Source: Sporodiniella umbellata (lineage: Eukaryota; Mucoromycota; Mucoromycetes; Mucorales; Rhizopodaceae). From it: a stretch of DNA of 64,000 bases. Each line of letters opens with the position of its first letter. The first letter of the stretch is position 1. The translations under genes and the position numbers were made by a program. Positions 31,707 to 41,892 of the stretch are shown one piece after another. Below the pieces are notes generated by a model. It was not told the DNA's origin and ran no database searches. It saw only the letters and a program-made list of their open reading frames with translations. The stretch is taken from positions 124,001 to 188,000 of the forward strand of contig JAIXMR010000007.1 of assembly GCA_025677835.1 (NCBI GenBank), given 5' to 3'.

Positions 31707-33552
31707 TTATTTGTGATTGGCAGATCCATTGTATTCTACGCCCATGGCATACTTTATGATTTCAGCCTATGCGGAAGTAAGACGTTATGCATTGATGTTT
31801 TGCTTTGTGCGACTCTGTGTGTGTGTGTGTGTGTGTGTGTTTTTTACCTTGACAGAATCCAGTTGATTGACAGCGCTTAGGCCCAGTGAGCGTATCCAGG
31901 CCACAGGTGCTGCATCCGTAGAATAAAGTCTGTGCAATTTGTCACAGGAGCTGATCATCATGATGTTGCGCAGGTAACGTTCGGAAGCATACTGTCTTAA
32001 CAAGTGTATGCTGCCCACATCCTGACCTTCGTTTATTCCTTTTTCGATGAGTCTTGATAGACTCTGAACATCCAATAGGCCCTGATTTAAGCCTTGTCCG
32101 GCAAGAGGGTGTGTAGCATGGGCTGCATCACCTACAAGGGCAACACGGTCTGTAACATAATGCTCTGCATTTCGAAGACGGAAAGGAAACGAGGCTCTTG
32201 AGTTTTCCTGGACTTCCATCACCTGAGGTGGAAGCGAGTACTCTCTTTCCAACAACGCCTGTTCATCCAAGGGTTGCTTTGCGACATCTTCTCTCCAGCT
32301 GTACTCTGTTTTGATGTCGCATTCTTTTCTGTGGGTGAGTTGTTGGTAAAGATATTTCAGATCAACGTGTGACATTCGGAAGGCTGCGTTCACAAGGCTA
32401 GCAAAGTCTTGGTGTGACACAGACTTTAAAGCTTTGGCAATTTCAGGGTATGTAGACCATACAATCGAGGCATAGCCTTTGCCCAACTGTTTTTTTTTTT
32501 TTTTAAAGAAAATAAGAGGTCAGCCATGGTTCGTACTCTATCTCTTTTCGTTTACCGGCAACATAGCAATAGGCCCAGTGGGCAAAAAGCGTTGCCAGGC
32601 TGTCAAGCTACTTTCAGGCCGGGCTGGGTCGACTTTGAGTGTGGCCACCACGCCTTGTGCATTGTAATCCCAACCTAAGGATTCAATCTTTGCAAAACTA
32701 CGGACTGGGCTGTTGATTCCGTCTGCGCCGACCTTGATCGAGAGAGACGCTTATTAGTGTGATTCAGAGTCAATAGATAACGTTGAGAGGCCAGACTTAC
32801 CAACAGTCGAGCCTTGAGTTGTTTTCCGTTATCCAAAGAAACTGTAGGCCAGTCTTTGAGATCCAAGCCTTCTTTGGGCACCTCTGTTTCTTTGGTAATA
32901 CCTGTCACTTTTGTCTTTTGGAATAAGTCGATCTGTACGCCTTGCGCACGACATGCCTCGATACGCTCAAGAGCCGCGTGTTGTACGTTGACGTTTTCAG
33001 CCATATAGGCAATGGTAGGTTCGTCTGTGTCAAGAATCGAAGCATCCAAATGGATATGAGCCCCTGTCACGCCATCCCAAACACGCATATCTCGATAGCC
33101 GTGGGTTCTATTCACCTTTAGATGTTGTTGAATACCAATTTCTATCGTCTGGATAAGTCATATGAGCTGATATTTCCTTTTTTTTAAAAAAAAAAAAAAA
33201 AAAAAGTTTTACTTTTGAAAAACTCCATAGTGCCTGGTGTTAAAGACACGACGCGATTAGAGTAATTGTCTTGCTCAGGTTTCCAATGTTGGACATGACC
33301 TAAATCCATAGCTTCTACTAGAGCAATACGTTTATGACTGACAGAAGGACTGGAACCTAGTCAAGACATGATGAATAAAGAAAGTGAAAGAGATTAGAGT
33401 CTACCTAAAGCGCAAGCAAGCGTGACACCTGCCACACCACCACCGATAATCACCACATCGTATGTCTGTTCAAGGCCTTTCAAGGCAGTGGCTAAACCCC
33501 TTTGATGAACAAAGTTTTTTCGGATCGCGTTCTTTTGTAACAATCGCAACAT
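31707..33552 (-). CDS. COQ6: COQ6, ubiquinone biosynthesis FAD monooxygenase
   Basis: Mitochondrial flavoprotein hydroxylase of coenzyme Q synthesis; 502 aa. Exons 33552-33405, 33356-33213, 33141-32801, 32732-32556, 32486-31848 and 31766-31707. N-terminal Arg/Lys-rich presequence, then the FAD-binding GxGxxG as VVIIGGGVAGVTLACAL, SNRVVSLTPGTMEFFK, LLVGADGINSPVR (DG motif), RFLPTGPIAMLP and RVALVGDAAHATHPLAGQGL (GD motif binding the FAD ribose). The last 19 residues come from a short exon after an intron with a (GT/AC) repeat. Intron 33142-33212 holds abutting A- and T-runs. Divergent from gluconokinase. Confidence 0.94.
31816..31840. repeat. (GT)n microsatellite inside the last COQ6 intron
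   Basis: Pure GT run on the plus strand, within intron 31767-31847 of COQ6, just downstream of its donor. Confidence 0.9.
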
Positions 33553-34020
33553 TTAAAGAGAGAAAGAAAAAAAAAGGAAAAAGGAAAAAAAAAAGTAAGG
33601 TTCGGGAATAGAAAAACAAGTACTTGATAGGCTGTCAATCAAGGTCATGGGCACTGACCGGTTTCTATAGAAACCAAATCTCTTCTCTACCCACCCCCTT
33701 CTTTATTTTTCATTTTCCTCTGGGAGTCCCGTTGTCTTGGTTTTAAATTGACAGAAAGCAAAGCGTTTGACCTACTCGGTTGTATGTGTGTGTGTGTGTG
33801 TGTGTGTGTAGTGGAGAGGAGACAATTTTTCCTAAAAAGGGGATAATGACGGCCACCCTGTCAATTCCTCTTCCCCAACAAAACCAAAGGAAACTCAAAT
33901 TTTTTTTTTTTTTCCCGCCAAGTTTGAATGAAAAAGAAGGGAAAGTGATGGAAGGTCTCTCTCTCTCTCTCTTTTTTTTTTTCTTTTCTTTACTATTATT
34001 ATTATTATTATTATTAAAAG
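33553..34020. promoter_or_regulatory. divergent promoter COQ6 / gluconokinase, rich in microsatellites
   Basis: 468 bp between two start codons. Contains a (TG)n run at 33783-33809, a (TC)n stretch at 33958-33971, a T-run, and an (ATT)n repeat at about 33992-34015 directly before the gluconokinase ATG. No gene seen. Confidence 0.55.
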
Positions 34021-34642
34021 ATGACGCCTGTTCCTGTGTTTGTACTGATGGGCACTGCAGGCTGTGGTAAGACAAGTGTAGCCGAACAAATGCAGCACTG
34101 TTTGGACTGTCCGTTTCTTGAGGGAGACTCGCTTCATCCTATAGCCAATATTGAAAAGATGGCGACAGGTAAGAAAGAAGAAGAAAGCATATCCTGACTG
34201 AAGTCTGTTTTATTTAGGACACCCATTAGACGACGATGATCGTTGGCCGTGGCTCAAGTTGATTCGAGCTCATCTTATTTCTCAAACCGAAAAAATGCAA
34301 TCGGTTGAGGCTACTGAGAAAAGTCGAGCGGTGATTGTGACCTGTTCTTCTCTCAAGAAGGTGTACCGCGATATCCTGAGAGATATCCCTCCAGCACTGG
34401 GCCGGGTGATTTTTGTTTATCTCCAAGGCAGCCCAGAGCTCTTGTTGGAGCGTATCCAGAACCGAAAGGGACATTTTATGGCAGCGGCCATGCTTCAGTC
34501 ACAGCTCAACACACTGGAAGAGCCTGACGAGAAAACAGAGACCGTGATCGTGGCCAGCATTGTGCCCAGCCCTCAGGAAGAAGCCAAACATATTATTGAT
34601 GTGGCCATCGAAAGAGGCTATTTGCCTTTGACTGCCTCTTAA
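34021..34642 (+). CDS. gluconokinase
   Basis: Phosphorylates D-gluconate to 6-phosphogluconate, feeding the pentose phosphate pathway. 190 aa, exons 34021-34168 and 34218-34642. P-loop MGTAGCGKTSVAEQM near residue 10; FLEGDSLHPIANIEKMATGH and PLDDDDRWPWL, both diagnostic of the family; CSSLKKVYRDILR; FVYLQGSPELLLERIQNRKGHFM; a late QLNTLEEPDE (the usual Q...LExP). Length fits fungal gluconokinases. The intron splits the HPLxDxDR region and both sides are conserved, which supports it. Confidence 0.94.
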
Positions 34643-34722
34643 ACAATAAAAATGGCTCTATTTTTTTTTTCTTTCTAGATTTATTATTCTATATACATTA
34701 TCGCAGGACGCTTCCCCCTCTT

Positions 34723-35645
34723 TTAGATCTCACTCAACGAGTTTTTAATGGATTTATAGTATTCGGGTGCGAGACGGTCAGCGAGTTCCTCCTTGGTTAA
34801 CCAAGCAAAGTCAGCTACGTCTTTACCCGGTTGGACTTGACCAGCATAGATACGAGCCTTCATGAAAAAGACCTAACCATGTTTTTTTTTTTATTATTAT
34901 TAATTTTTGAGTGGTCTTTTATAGGAGGAGGGGGGGGATTGTTCTGGCTTACCTTCATGCCTGTTTCCTCCTTGGGTGCGACTACTTTATGAAATGCGAT
35001 AGGCTGACGACCTACGAACCAAGTATCGAGATCGGCACCACAGGTTTCTTTTAACGTACGTTCTGCAGCCTACAATCAAAAAAAAAAAAAAAGAAAGAGA
35101 TGAATAAAGAAAAGAGATTTCCAGACCTTATATCCAAGTACCTCATGAAGATATTCAGTGGTGTCCAAAGGGCCTTGAGGGAATTGCCATTGATCTGCCG
35201 ACTTGATGACGAGATACAGTGTCTTTTGTAAAGCACGGTCGAGTTTCTTTTGGTTGTTGGTTTTATCGGCTTCGGTCTCTCTTGAGAGTTTTTCATACTT
35301 GTTGCTGGCCAACAAGCCTTCGTTTTCGTTTTCCCAACTGACATTGGCTTTTTTCAAGGATTCTGTCAAGGATTCGTCTTGCTTCATAGCCTCTTGACGA
35401 GCCTTTTCATCGTGTTTCCAACGACGTTCGGCCACCGAACCCTTTTTGAAATAGAAATCGCTGGGTGTCGTACTCGATTGTTCTCGTTCAAACTTTTCAC
35501 GATAATCAAAATAAGCCTTTTCAAAATCGGTCGCATCTCGGGTGATCTGAGGTGCGCGCGATAAAACAACAGACGCTTGGATTCGTTGATTTCTCACCAA
35601 TAAAGGGTTGGCAACAGCCGTGGCTAATCCTCTTTTCAATAACAT
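34723..35645 (-). CDS. MRPL46: mitochondrial large-subunit ribosomal protein mL46
   Basis: 261 aa, exons 35645-35127, 35069-34953 and 34872-34723. N-terminal basic presequence (MLLKRGLATAVANPLLVRNQ). A nudix-like fold without an intact nudix box follows, as in mL46: TLYLVIKSADQWQFPQGPLD, EYLHEVLGYKAAERTLKETCG, WFVGRQPIAFHK, VFFMKARIYAGQV and DFAWLTKEELADRL. The sequence match to the MRPL46 family is good across the nudix part; the N-terminal third is charged and less conserved. Start 35645 is the first in-frame ATG and follows a long A/T tract. Confidence 0.88.
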
Positions 35646-35654
35646 TTATAACAA

Positions 35655-35688
<34 letters not shown>

Positions 35689-35883
35689 TTGCGCCTTGTG
35701 CCGGGGTGATCCAATAAAAAAAAAAAAATAAAATAAAAGGATGGACAAAGACACGTTCATTCGCCAGTATTGAGTCGCCTTTTGAATAACCAAGGTACAC
35801 TTTTCTTGGCTTTGGACTTTATCCAGGTTGCGTCATAACCGCGTTGACTGTCCACAGACTTTAGTTTTAGGAAAGGGGGGGGA

Positions 35884-35921
<38 letters not shown>

Positions 35922-36146
35922 ATAAGTGACTGTGGGTTTGAAAGATTGCTTATCTGATGACCCCACATGATCGATCCGTAGATGACTTGGATAGAAAACA
36001 AGTCCATCCCTGGGGAAGCGATGGTGAGATGATAGCGTTTAAAAAACAGTCACCCCATAGAAAAATTATCCCGTCATTTCATTCTTTCTTCCCAGATTTT
36101 TTTTTATACATCTAATTTTTTTTTTTTTTTTTTTCAGAAAGAGAGA
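35646..36146. other. intergenic mL46 / Pdx1 with (GA)n repeat and an unassigned minus-strand reading frame
   Basis: Contains A-runs at 35655-35686, a (GA)n tract at about 35885-35932, and a T-run just before Pdx1. On the minus strand, 35757-35850 encodes a basic stretch ending WLFKRRLNTGE with a splice-like acceptor at its 5' side, but I could not join it to an ATG exon with matching phase. It may be a small gene or chance. Confidence 0.4.
35885..35932. repeat. (GA)n microsatellite
   Basis: GA-rich run interrupted once or twice by AAA, in the mL46/Pdx1 intergenic region. Confidence 0.85.
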
Positions 36147-36464
36147 ATGCAACGCATCAGCAAGAGCTTTAACACAAAGATGGGCTCCAAGCTGGGTAAA
36201 AAGAGAGACAAGAGATGATAGAGAGGAATAACAAGAACTATTTGTGTGGTTAGGGTTTCATACGTCTGCCAGTAGCTTAGCCATTAGTCGTTTCAACTTG
36301 CCTGCGATGAGTCCTACGATGACTGAAGGCACTATTCATCAATGGAAAAAGAAGGAAGGAGAAAGCTTTTCTGCTGGGGAGGTTTTATTGGAATTGGAAA
36401 CGGATAAAGCACAGATCGATGTGGAAGCTGCAGACGATGGTGTTTTAGCCAAAATCATTGTATG

Positions 36465-36497
<33 letters not shown>

Positions 36498-37779
36498 AAA
36501 ACAAGGGAAAAGACTGACTTTGGGATAGCTTCAGGACGGTAGTAAAGCGCCAGTGAACACGTTGATTGCTTTGCTGGCCGAAGAAGGGGACGATATTTCA
36601 TCGGTTGATATTCCCAAAGAAAGCCAAGGAAAGGAAGCCGTGCAAGCCAGCGAGAGCTCAAAGTCGATGGAGGGTAAGATGGGGTTTGAAAAAAAAAAAG
36701 TAGTAGCAGGCTGACGATGGTTGGATAGAGCCTGCACAGGAGAGCAAGGGGTCGGCTAAGAGCCATGTTGAGGTGGATACGCAAGCGCTCAAGAAGCCAC
36801 TTTCGCCTGCGGTGCTAAGCTTGGTGCTGAAGCATGGGATCCAAGATGTGGCGAGTATTGAAGGGTCCGGTTATGGCGGAAGGATCCTGAAGGGGGATGT
36901 CCTTGCCCATCTCGGTCTGATTGCTCCCAAACCGGCGCCTGCGCGTAACTTGACAGCGGCACCCCCGCGTGAGGCGATTGTGTTTGCCAAGGTAAAGCCT
37001 GACGGTTGGTACGGTCTAACGCGAGAACTGATAGACAGAGAAAGCGGCTGAAGAGAAACAAGCGCCCAAGGCGCTCCCGACGTTTATCAGCAAGCAAGTG
37101 ATGGCGGACGCTCTTTTTGATCTGCGTGGTTCACCGAACGGTAAGGCGAGAGGGAGAGGATCAGACCACTCATGCGTGTGTATAGAACAACAACACCGAA
37201 CGCAGCTAAGCATCAACGCTTTGATTGCAAAAGCAGCGGAACGTGCATTGCAAGACGTTCAAGGGCAGCAGAAGAGTCGATCCTCGGTGATGTATGCCCT
37301 GCGGGAGACGGATGTTGTAGAGAACACACGCTATGCGGGTGGAGAATTCAAGTAAGTGAGCCTGGACTGGATATCCAACGAGTGAAATAAAAACGTCCCA
37401 TTTATCTATCAGAGTGTTTGATTTGGCCGAGCCCAACTACGACTTTATTACGGATCGTATGACGCCCTCCAAGCCGTACATGCTGACGGTCAGTGTAGGC
37501 CCAAAGCAGACGGTGCAGGCGAAACCCCGATCGCAAGACCAAGAGATGATGGATCTGATTGGCTATCTTGGCGGTCAAGAGCAAACGAAAGAAAGCCAAG
37601 TGATTGGATGGACGACGGGTGAGGGCCAGTCCAACCGACAAGAGAACAGTCGACGTTTCCCATTGGCTTTCAAGCTGGATGGCGGAGTGCCAGGCAAGAT
37701 CCTCCACGACAAACAAGCCACGGCTTTCCTTGACAGAATCGAATACTATATCAGCCGTCCTAACGAACTGGTTGACTAA
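36147..37779 (+). CDS. PDX1: Pdx1, pyruvate dehydrogenase complex component X (E3-binding protein)
   Basis: Anchors dihydrolipoamide dehydrogenase to the mitochondrial PDH core. 431 aa, exons 36147-36195, 36254-36459, 36529-36673, 36729-36991, 37041-37140, 37186-37351 and 37413-37779. A short presequence is followed by a lipoyl domain ([20 protein letters not shown]; lipoyl Lys in LETDKAQ), a linker, and the E3-binding domain ([32 protein letters not shown]). The C-terminal half lacks the acyltransferase HxxxDG motif, so it is Pdx1 rather than E2. Codons are noticeably GC-richer than in genes of the first 28 kb. Introns are 45-69 nt; the second has a (TA)n repeat at about 36466-36498. Confidence 0.92.
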
Positions 37780-38554
37780 AAAAAAATAAATAAACTTTAT
37801 TTTCTCCCCCTCTTCCAAGTCCGACCGATGCTTTCCTTCTTTAGAAAAAAGTGTGTGCATTCTTATTTTTTAAAGGATATTACTTTATTTGGAGGCTATT
37901 GTTTAGGTCACCCCAAGAAAATGTTGAGGACAGCAGCCTCGGCAACCCTCAAAGTCCGAAAAAGAAGTTTATTCCAAAAAGGAAATATGTGAATCAAAAA
38001 AAAAAAAAAAAAAAAATATATATGCAGCCCTGGCATCGGAAAACGAATTCTTTTCTACTTTTTTTTTTTTTAAAAATGATTAAAAAGCCGCACGATGGAT
38101 GTACAACGTACAATTTATCTTGTGTGTGTCAAGCGATGGTTCTCCCCGAAACAAAGGAGGTTTTTTTTTTTATTTTTTATTTTATTTATTTTTATTTTTT
38201 TTTTTTTTTTTTTGGGATGATTATTTTCTGCTCAGCTTATTCTTCTTTTGTGGCACTTTGATGAAAATTCAGGTTGCAGACATGTCAAAAGAAAGGGGGT
38301 GGGGAGAGAAAACATGCTTTTTTAAAAGTAAGGGTAAAAAAAATCCATAGGCATTGAAGTGAAGCAAGTGACGATGCCCCGATCCTGCGGACACACCCTG
38401 ACAGACAAAGCTGGTGCCCACACGTGGAATGGTTCGGATCGACACCGGCACGTGATTTAGGGAGGGAGTGTGTATGTATAGTTTTATTCAAGTGGGTAAA
38501 AGTATTTACAAAAAAAAAAAAAAAAAAAAAAAAACAAGGTTGTCTATGGCGGTG
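37780..38554. other. convergent intergenic region Pdx1 / cyclin with a GC-rich island
   Basis: Long A- and T-runs (37998-38018, 38161-38213, 38511-38534) alternate with non-repetitive stretches. About 130 bp at 38340-38470 is GC-rich and carries two CACGTG palindromes (38421-38426 and 38449-38454). A minus-strand open frame crosses this island but has no recognisable family. Possible unannotated exon or regulatory block. Confidence 0.4.
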
Positions 38555-39175
38555 TTAAAAGGGGGTGTAAGTAGTGGATTTCATGATACGGGAGGAAGTG
38601 AGGGCAGATACAGAAGAGGACCAGCTCAGGATAGGCTTACACATCGATCTCGCCTTTTTGTAACCCATGTTTTCATCGTCATAACCCAAGGCGCGTTTGG
38701 GAGGGGATGGAGGCGGTAGCCAGAGATGTTGGCATTGATCTGCCCAGGCGTGAAAGTCGGTAGGAGAAATACAGATATTATAATCAAGGGCGGATAGAAA
38801 CTCTTTTTCCATTATGTTGAGTTCTTTGATGGGAATACCCGAGACGCTAGCCCAAGTTTTGTTGGTGAAGGTACTGTCTTCGAGAAACTTGTTGGCCAAC
38901 ACCAGGGCGGTGGCAAACAAACGAATTTCGGATCCTGTAGAAGGGTGGATGACCGGGTAAGCGATACGAAGGCGTTTGATGTAGTAAAGGGCAATCAGAA
39001 TGCAGGTGCACGAGAGTTGGGTGGCCTGAAGTACTTTATGTACAAACAGCTTGAAGGCAGCCTGTCTTTTCGATGCCTGGTTTCTCTTCAGTGACCAGAT
39101 ACAAGGCACGATGGCCGTGCATAGTTGTGAGAGTTGTTCGCAGTCGTTCACTTGAAGAAGGGAGAGTGGATTCAT
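38555..39175 (-). CDS. cyclin-domain protein (Pcl/Clg1-like)
   Basis: 206 aa from a single exon. The cyclin box spans about residues 45-150: FKLFVHKVLQATQLSCTCILIALYYIKRL, IHPSTGSEIRLFATALVLANKFLEDSTFTNKTWA and VSGIPIKELNIMEKEFLSALDYNI. The spacing and the NKTWAEVSG-type motif are those of fungal Pcl/Clg1-type cyclins that partner Pho85-like kinases. The C-terminus after YKKARSM is not conserved in character; a GTAAGC donor there (about 38640) could start an intron, so the last 28 residues are uncertain. Confidence 0.85.
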   Translation of the reverse strand: MNPLSLLQVNDCEQLSQLCTAIVPCIWSLKRNQASKRQAAFKLFVHKVLQATQLSCTCILIALYYIKRLRIAYPVIHPSTGSEIRLFATALVLANKFLEDSTFTNKTWASVSGIPIKELNIMEKEFLSALDYNICISPTDFHAWADQCQHLWLPPPSPPKRALGYDDENMGYKKARSMCKPILSWSSSVSALTSSRIMKSTTYTPF

Positions 39176-39391
39176 GAATAAGTCTAAGATGCGAATAGAG
39201 TCTCGAAGCTGATGCGAGTGGAATGTAGGTGTACTAAAATGCTGACAGGGTTTATAAAACCAAAACCCTCTGAAAAAAAAAAATAAAAAAACTCGCTGTA
39301 TTTATACTCTTGTTTTGACAACACAAAATTAAAAAAAGAATAAAAATAGCGCGTGATCGGTAACACAGCCAGCGCTTCTATCGACTACGTG

Positions 39392-39432
<41 letters not shown>

Positions 39433-39720
39433 TTGCTGTGTTTAGAATCATTGTTTCTCGCTCTCATTCAGACATGCATGTCGTCACATGAAATAAGTCT
39501 ATCTTTTTTTTTTTTAAACAGCCGGACCTGTTCTCTGTGTAATTCAAGCATGGGTTTCTCAAAAAGGGCGGGAGAACCTCTCGCTTGTCTTGGACCAAAA
39601 TAGATCGCACTCAGCACTCACGTAACACACACACACACACATACACACACACACACATATAAACAATAACCTTCTTTCTCCTCTTTTTTTTTTTTTTAGT
39701 TCGCTCACCCGAATTCTTAG
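39176..39720. other. divergent intergenic region with facing GT and AC microsatellites
   Basis: Upstream of the cyclin gene. (TA)n(GT)15 at 39391-39430 and (AC)n(AT)n at 39625-39660 are inverted relative to each other with about 195 bp between. No gene seen. Confidence 0.6.
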
Positions 39721-39939
39721 ATGTCACAAAGTAACACATACATTGATGAGGCTAAGTTGGATACAATCAATTCTAGGCTGGATAGTAGAGATCCTGTTTC
39801 ACTCACTCTCTCTCTCTACTTTTTTTTGTGTTTAGATTTTCTCTTTTTAATTAAACCAATCAACGATGACCAAACAGTTGAACCTTTTTCTTCGGATAAA
39901 ATACGGCTTGTGTCACGACGCTTTTTTTCATCCCTTTAG
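39721..39939 (+). CDS. small hypothetical protein, probably spliced
   Basis: The ATG at 39721 opens MSQSNTYIDEAKLDTINSRL. A likely 51-nt intron (39785-39835) starts GTAGAG and ends with a strong pyrimidine tract and TTTAG; removing it gives 55 residues ending LVSRRFFSSL. Without splicing the frame stays open but encodes the pyrimidine tract as SLTLSLYFF, which is unlikely. I recognise no family. It may be a small helical subunit of a larger complex, but that is a guess. Confidence 0.45.
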   Translation: MSQSNTYIDEAKLDTINSRLDSRDPVSLTLSLYFFLCLDFLFLIKPINDDQTVEPFSSDKIRLVSRRFFSSL

Positions 39940-40020
39940 TCATCAACAACAAAACTATAATCAACCTAAAAGAAATGCGATTGCCTAAAAAGGCTTCTTT
40001 CTTGATTTATTCCTTCTTTT

Positions 40021-40886
40021 TTAAATATTCCCACTAAAAAGGAGTTCAATCGCTGCATTGACATCACCGCCCGTGGCTGTCAAGGCTCGGATGTTCTTGG
40101 CTGCTTCCCAAAATCCCATCTCGTTCAGTTGCTTTAACTGGACTTGAAATCTTTCTTCGGGCGAACGTGTGTCCGTAGACGCGTTGCCCCCCAAAGGTTG
40201 ACTTCCACCACCCAGCAGGCCCGCCATCTGTTGCATGGCTTCAGGATTCGTCAGCATCTGTCGTATCTCAGGTGACTGCATCATCATACGTAATTGAGGT
40301 CCCATGCTCTGTAACTGAGGATTCATGGCAATAATAGACTCCATCATCTGTGGATTGTCCAACAGACTGGCCATGTACTGTGAAAACATGGGATTCTGCA
40401 TCATCTGACTCATCCCTTGAGGATCCATTCCACCCAAACTGTTGCCTAGTCCTCCCGCACCAAAACCACTGCCAAACATATTCAACATGGGATTCGGTCC
40501 ACCTTGCATTCCTGCTAAGCCCGCAAACGGGTTCGCTCCTTGGCTTGTCGTCTCTGTGGTCTGGGTAGTGGCTGGAGCTGGACTCGCCGGTGTGGCTACA
40601 AACGCTTTAGATCCCACTTTTTTTTTCTCTCTCTCTCTTTACCTTTCGCTGCCTGTCCTCCCCCTTTCACCATATGCACCGTATTTCCATCCGCAATCTT
40701 ACAATCCATCAATCGGTCGTTGTCTTTCAAAACACGTCCAGAGTAAATCAAACGCTGGTTTTCTGCTGCCACTTGCGATGGTTCTGCCACCAACTGTTTT
40801 AAATCAAGTACTGTCTTGTCTGCCTCAATCTCAATCAAAAACTTTTTATCACCAGAGGCTTTGATATGAACACGAATACTCGACAT
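40021..40886 (-). CDS. DSK2: Dsk2/ubiquilin-like UBL-UBA protein with a 26-nt intron or frameshift
   Basis: Shuttle factor carrying ubiquitinated substrates to the proteasome. Parts 40886-40643 and 40616-40021 give 279 aa. N-terminal ubiquitin-like domain ([66 protein letters not shown]), a Met/Gln/Gly-rich STI1-type middle ([38 protein letters not shown]), and a C-terminal UBA domain ([31 protein letters not shown]). The two halves are in different frames around a (GA)n(A)n tract at 40617-40642, which begins GT and ends AG. The protein is much shorter than animal ubiquilins but near yeast Dsk2 (373 aa) in plan. Confidence 0.88.
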
Positions 40887-41055
40887 AATAATAATAATAA
40901 TAACAAAAGAAAAAAAAAAAAAGAATTTTTTAATAAAAAAAAAAAAAACTCCCCCCTGACAGAATCTACCTCTGAATGAAGGTTCTAGCAATAAATTTAA
41001 ACCACCGGCCGTGTTCTCTCTCTCTTTCACTCTTCTTTTTTTTTTTGGGGCCGCT

Positions 41056-41892
41056 TTATTTTTTTTCTTTTTTGGATTTCTTTTCTTTTTTCGCTTTTTT
41101 CTTTACTTGGCTTTCTTCTGTACGTTCATGCGTACGCTTTTGACCTAGAATTAGATCAGTCACTGCCATGAAACGAGGACGCGTTTACCTGAATAATAGC
41201 CTGTCGGCATAAATCGCATTTTGAGTCCCTCAGGTTGTTCACGCTTATAAACAGGAGCATCCCGAATCGACTCTGCAAGTTGTGTAGAATCAGGAATCTC
41301 TACTTTTTCTTCCAACGTCAGATAGTGTTCAATGGTCTTGTTGACTGAAGGAATAAAGTAAGCCATCGTAATAATCAAGCGTCATCACTTACGCTTCACC
41401 AACTTGCCATTTTCTTCGCGACAAGGAAATAAACAATCGAACCCAAACATCTCCTGTCCACTCACTCCCGTATCTTTCTCTTCCTCTTCTTCTTCTAATG
41501 CATTAAACTGTTCCGTAGGTACCTTGTTCAGCACATAATCACAATTCGCTTTTTCCAACTTGGCTAATTTCCTGTCTTTCTCTAAAGGCAAGCGAATCTT
41601 CAAACCCTTTAAATCCTCGAGTGAAAACTAGAAAGAAAAAGAGAGAAAAAAAAAAAAAAAAAACCTCCGTCAGAGAGGAGCGTAGAAGGTCCAACCTACA
41701 TTATCAGGAATACGAATGAGCCAAAGTTCTTTGTCATCGTCTAATAACGACTCTTTATCCAAAGCTGAAGAATATTTTGAAAGACAAGGTGTGAAATGTT
41801 GAGGAATTCTATACGGATCTTAACAACAATGAAGTCGATTCTTTTTTTTTTTTTTTTTTTTTTTTTTTCATTTACTTGTTCACTATGCTCAT
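41056..41892 (-). CDS. RPA34: RNA polymerase I subunit A34.5 (RPA34)
   Basis: Pol I-specific subunit that pairs with A49. 201 aa, exons 41892-41876, 41808-41700, 41627-41393, 41344-41189 and 41144-41056. Recognisable points: IPQHFTPCLSKYSSALDKES, DKELWLIRIPDN (conserved Trp in the dimerisation region), FSLEDLKGLKIRLP, LTLEEKVEIPDSTQLAESI and EGLKMRFMPTGY, followed by a Lys/Glu-rich tail (KKKAKKEKKSKKEKK) as in fungal A34.5. The first exon codes only for MSIVNK and is the least secure part. Sequence identity in this family is low everywhere, so the assignment rests on motif order. Confidence 0.75.

Noticed and set aside
33780..34070. Open frame through the COQ6/gluconokinase promoter
   Set aside because: Made of translated microsatellites (CVCVCV, SLSLS, LLLL) and overlaps the gluconokinase start in another frame.
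36147..37779. Dihydrolipoamide acetyltransferase (E2)
   Set aside because: Lipoyl and E3-binding domains are present but the catalytic HxxxDG motif is absent, so Pdx1 fits better.
40617..40642. Calling Dsk2 a pseudogene
   Set aside because: Both halves are fully conserved with intact UBL and UBA domains; only the low-complexity tract breaks the frame.
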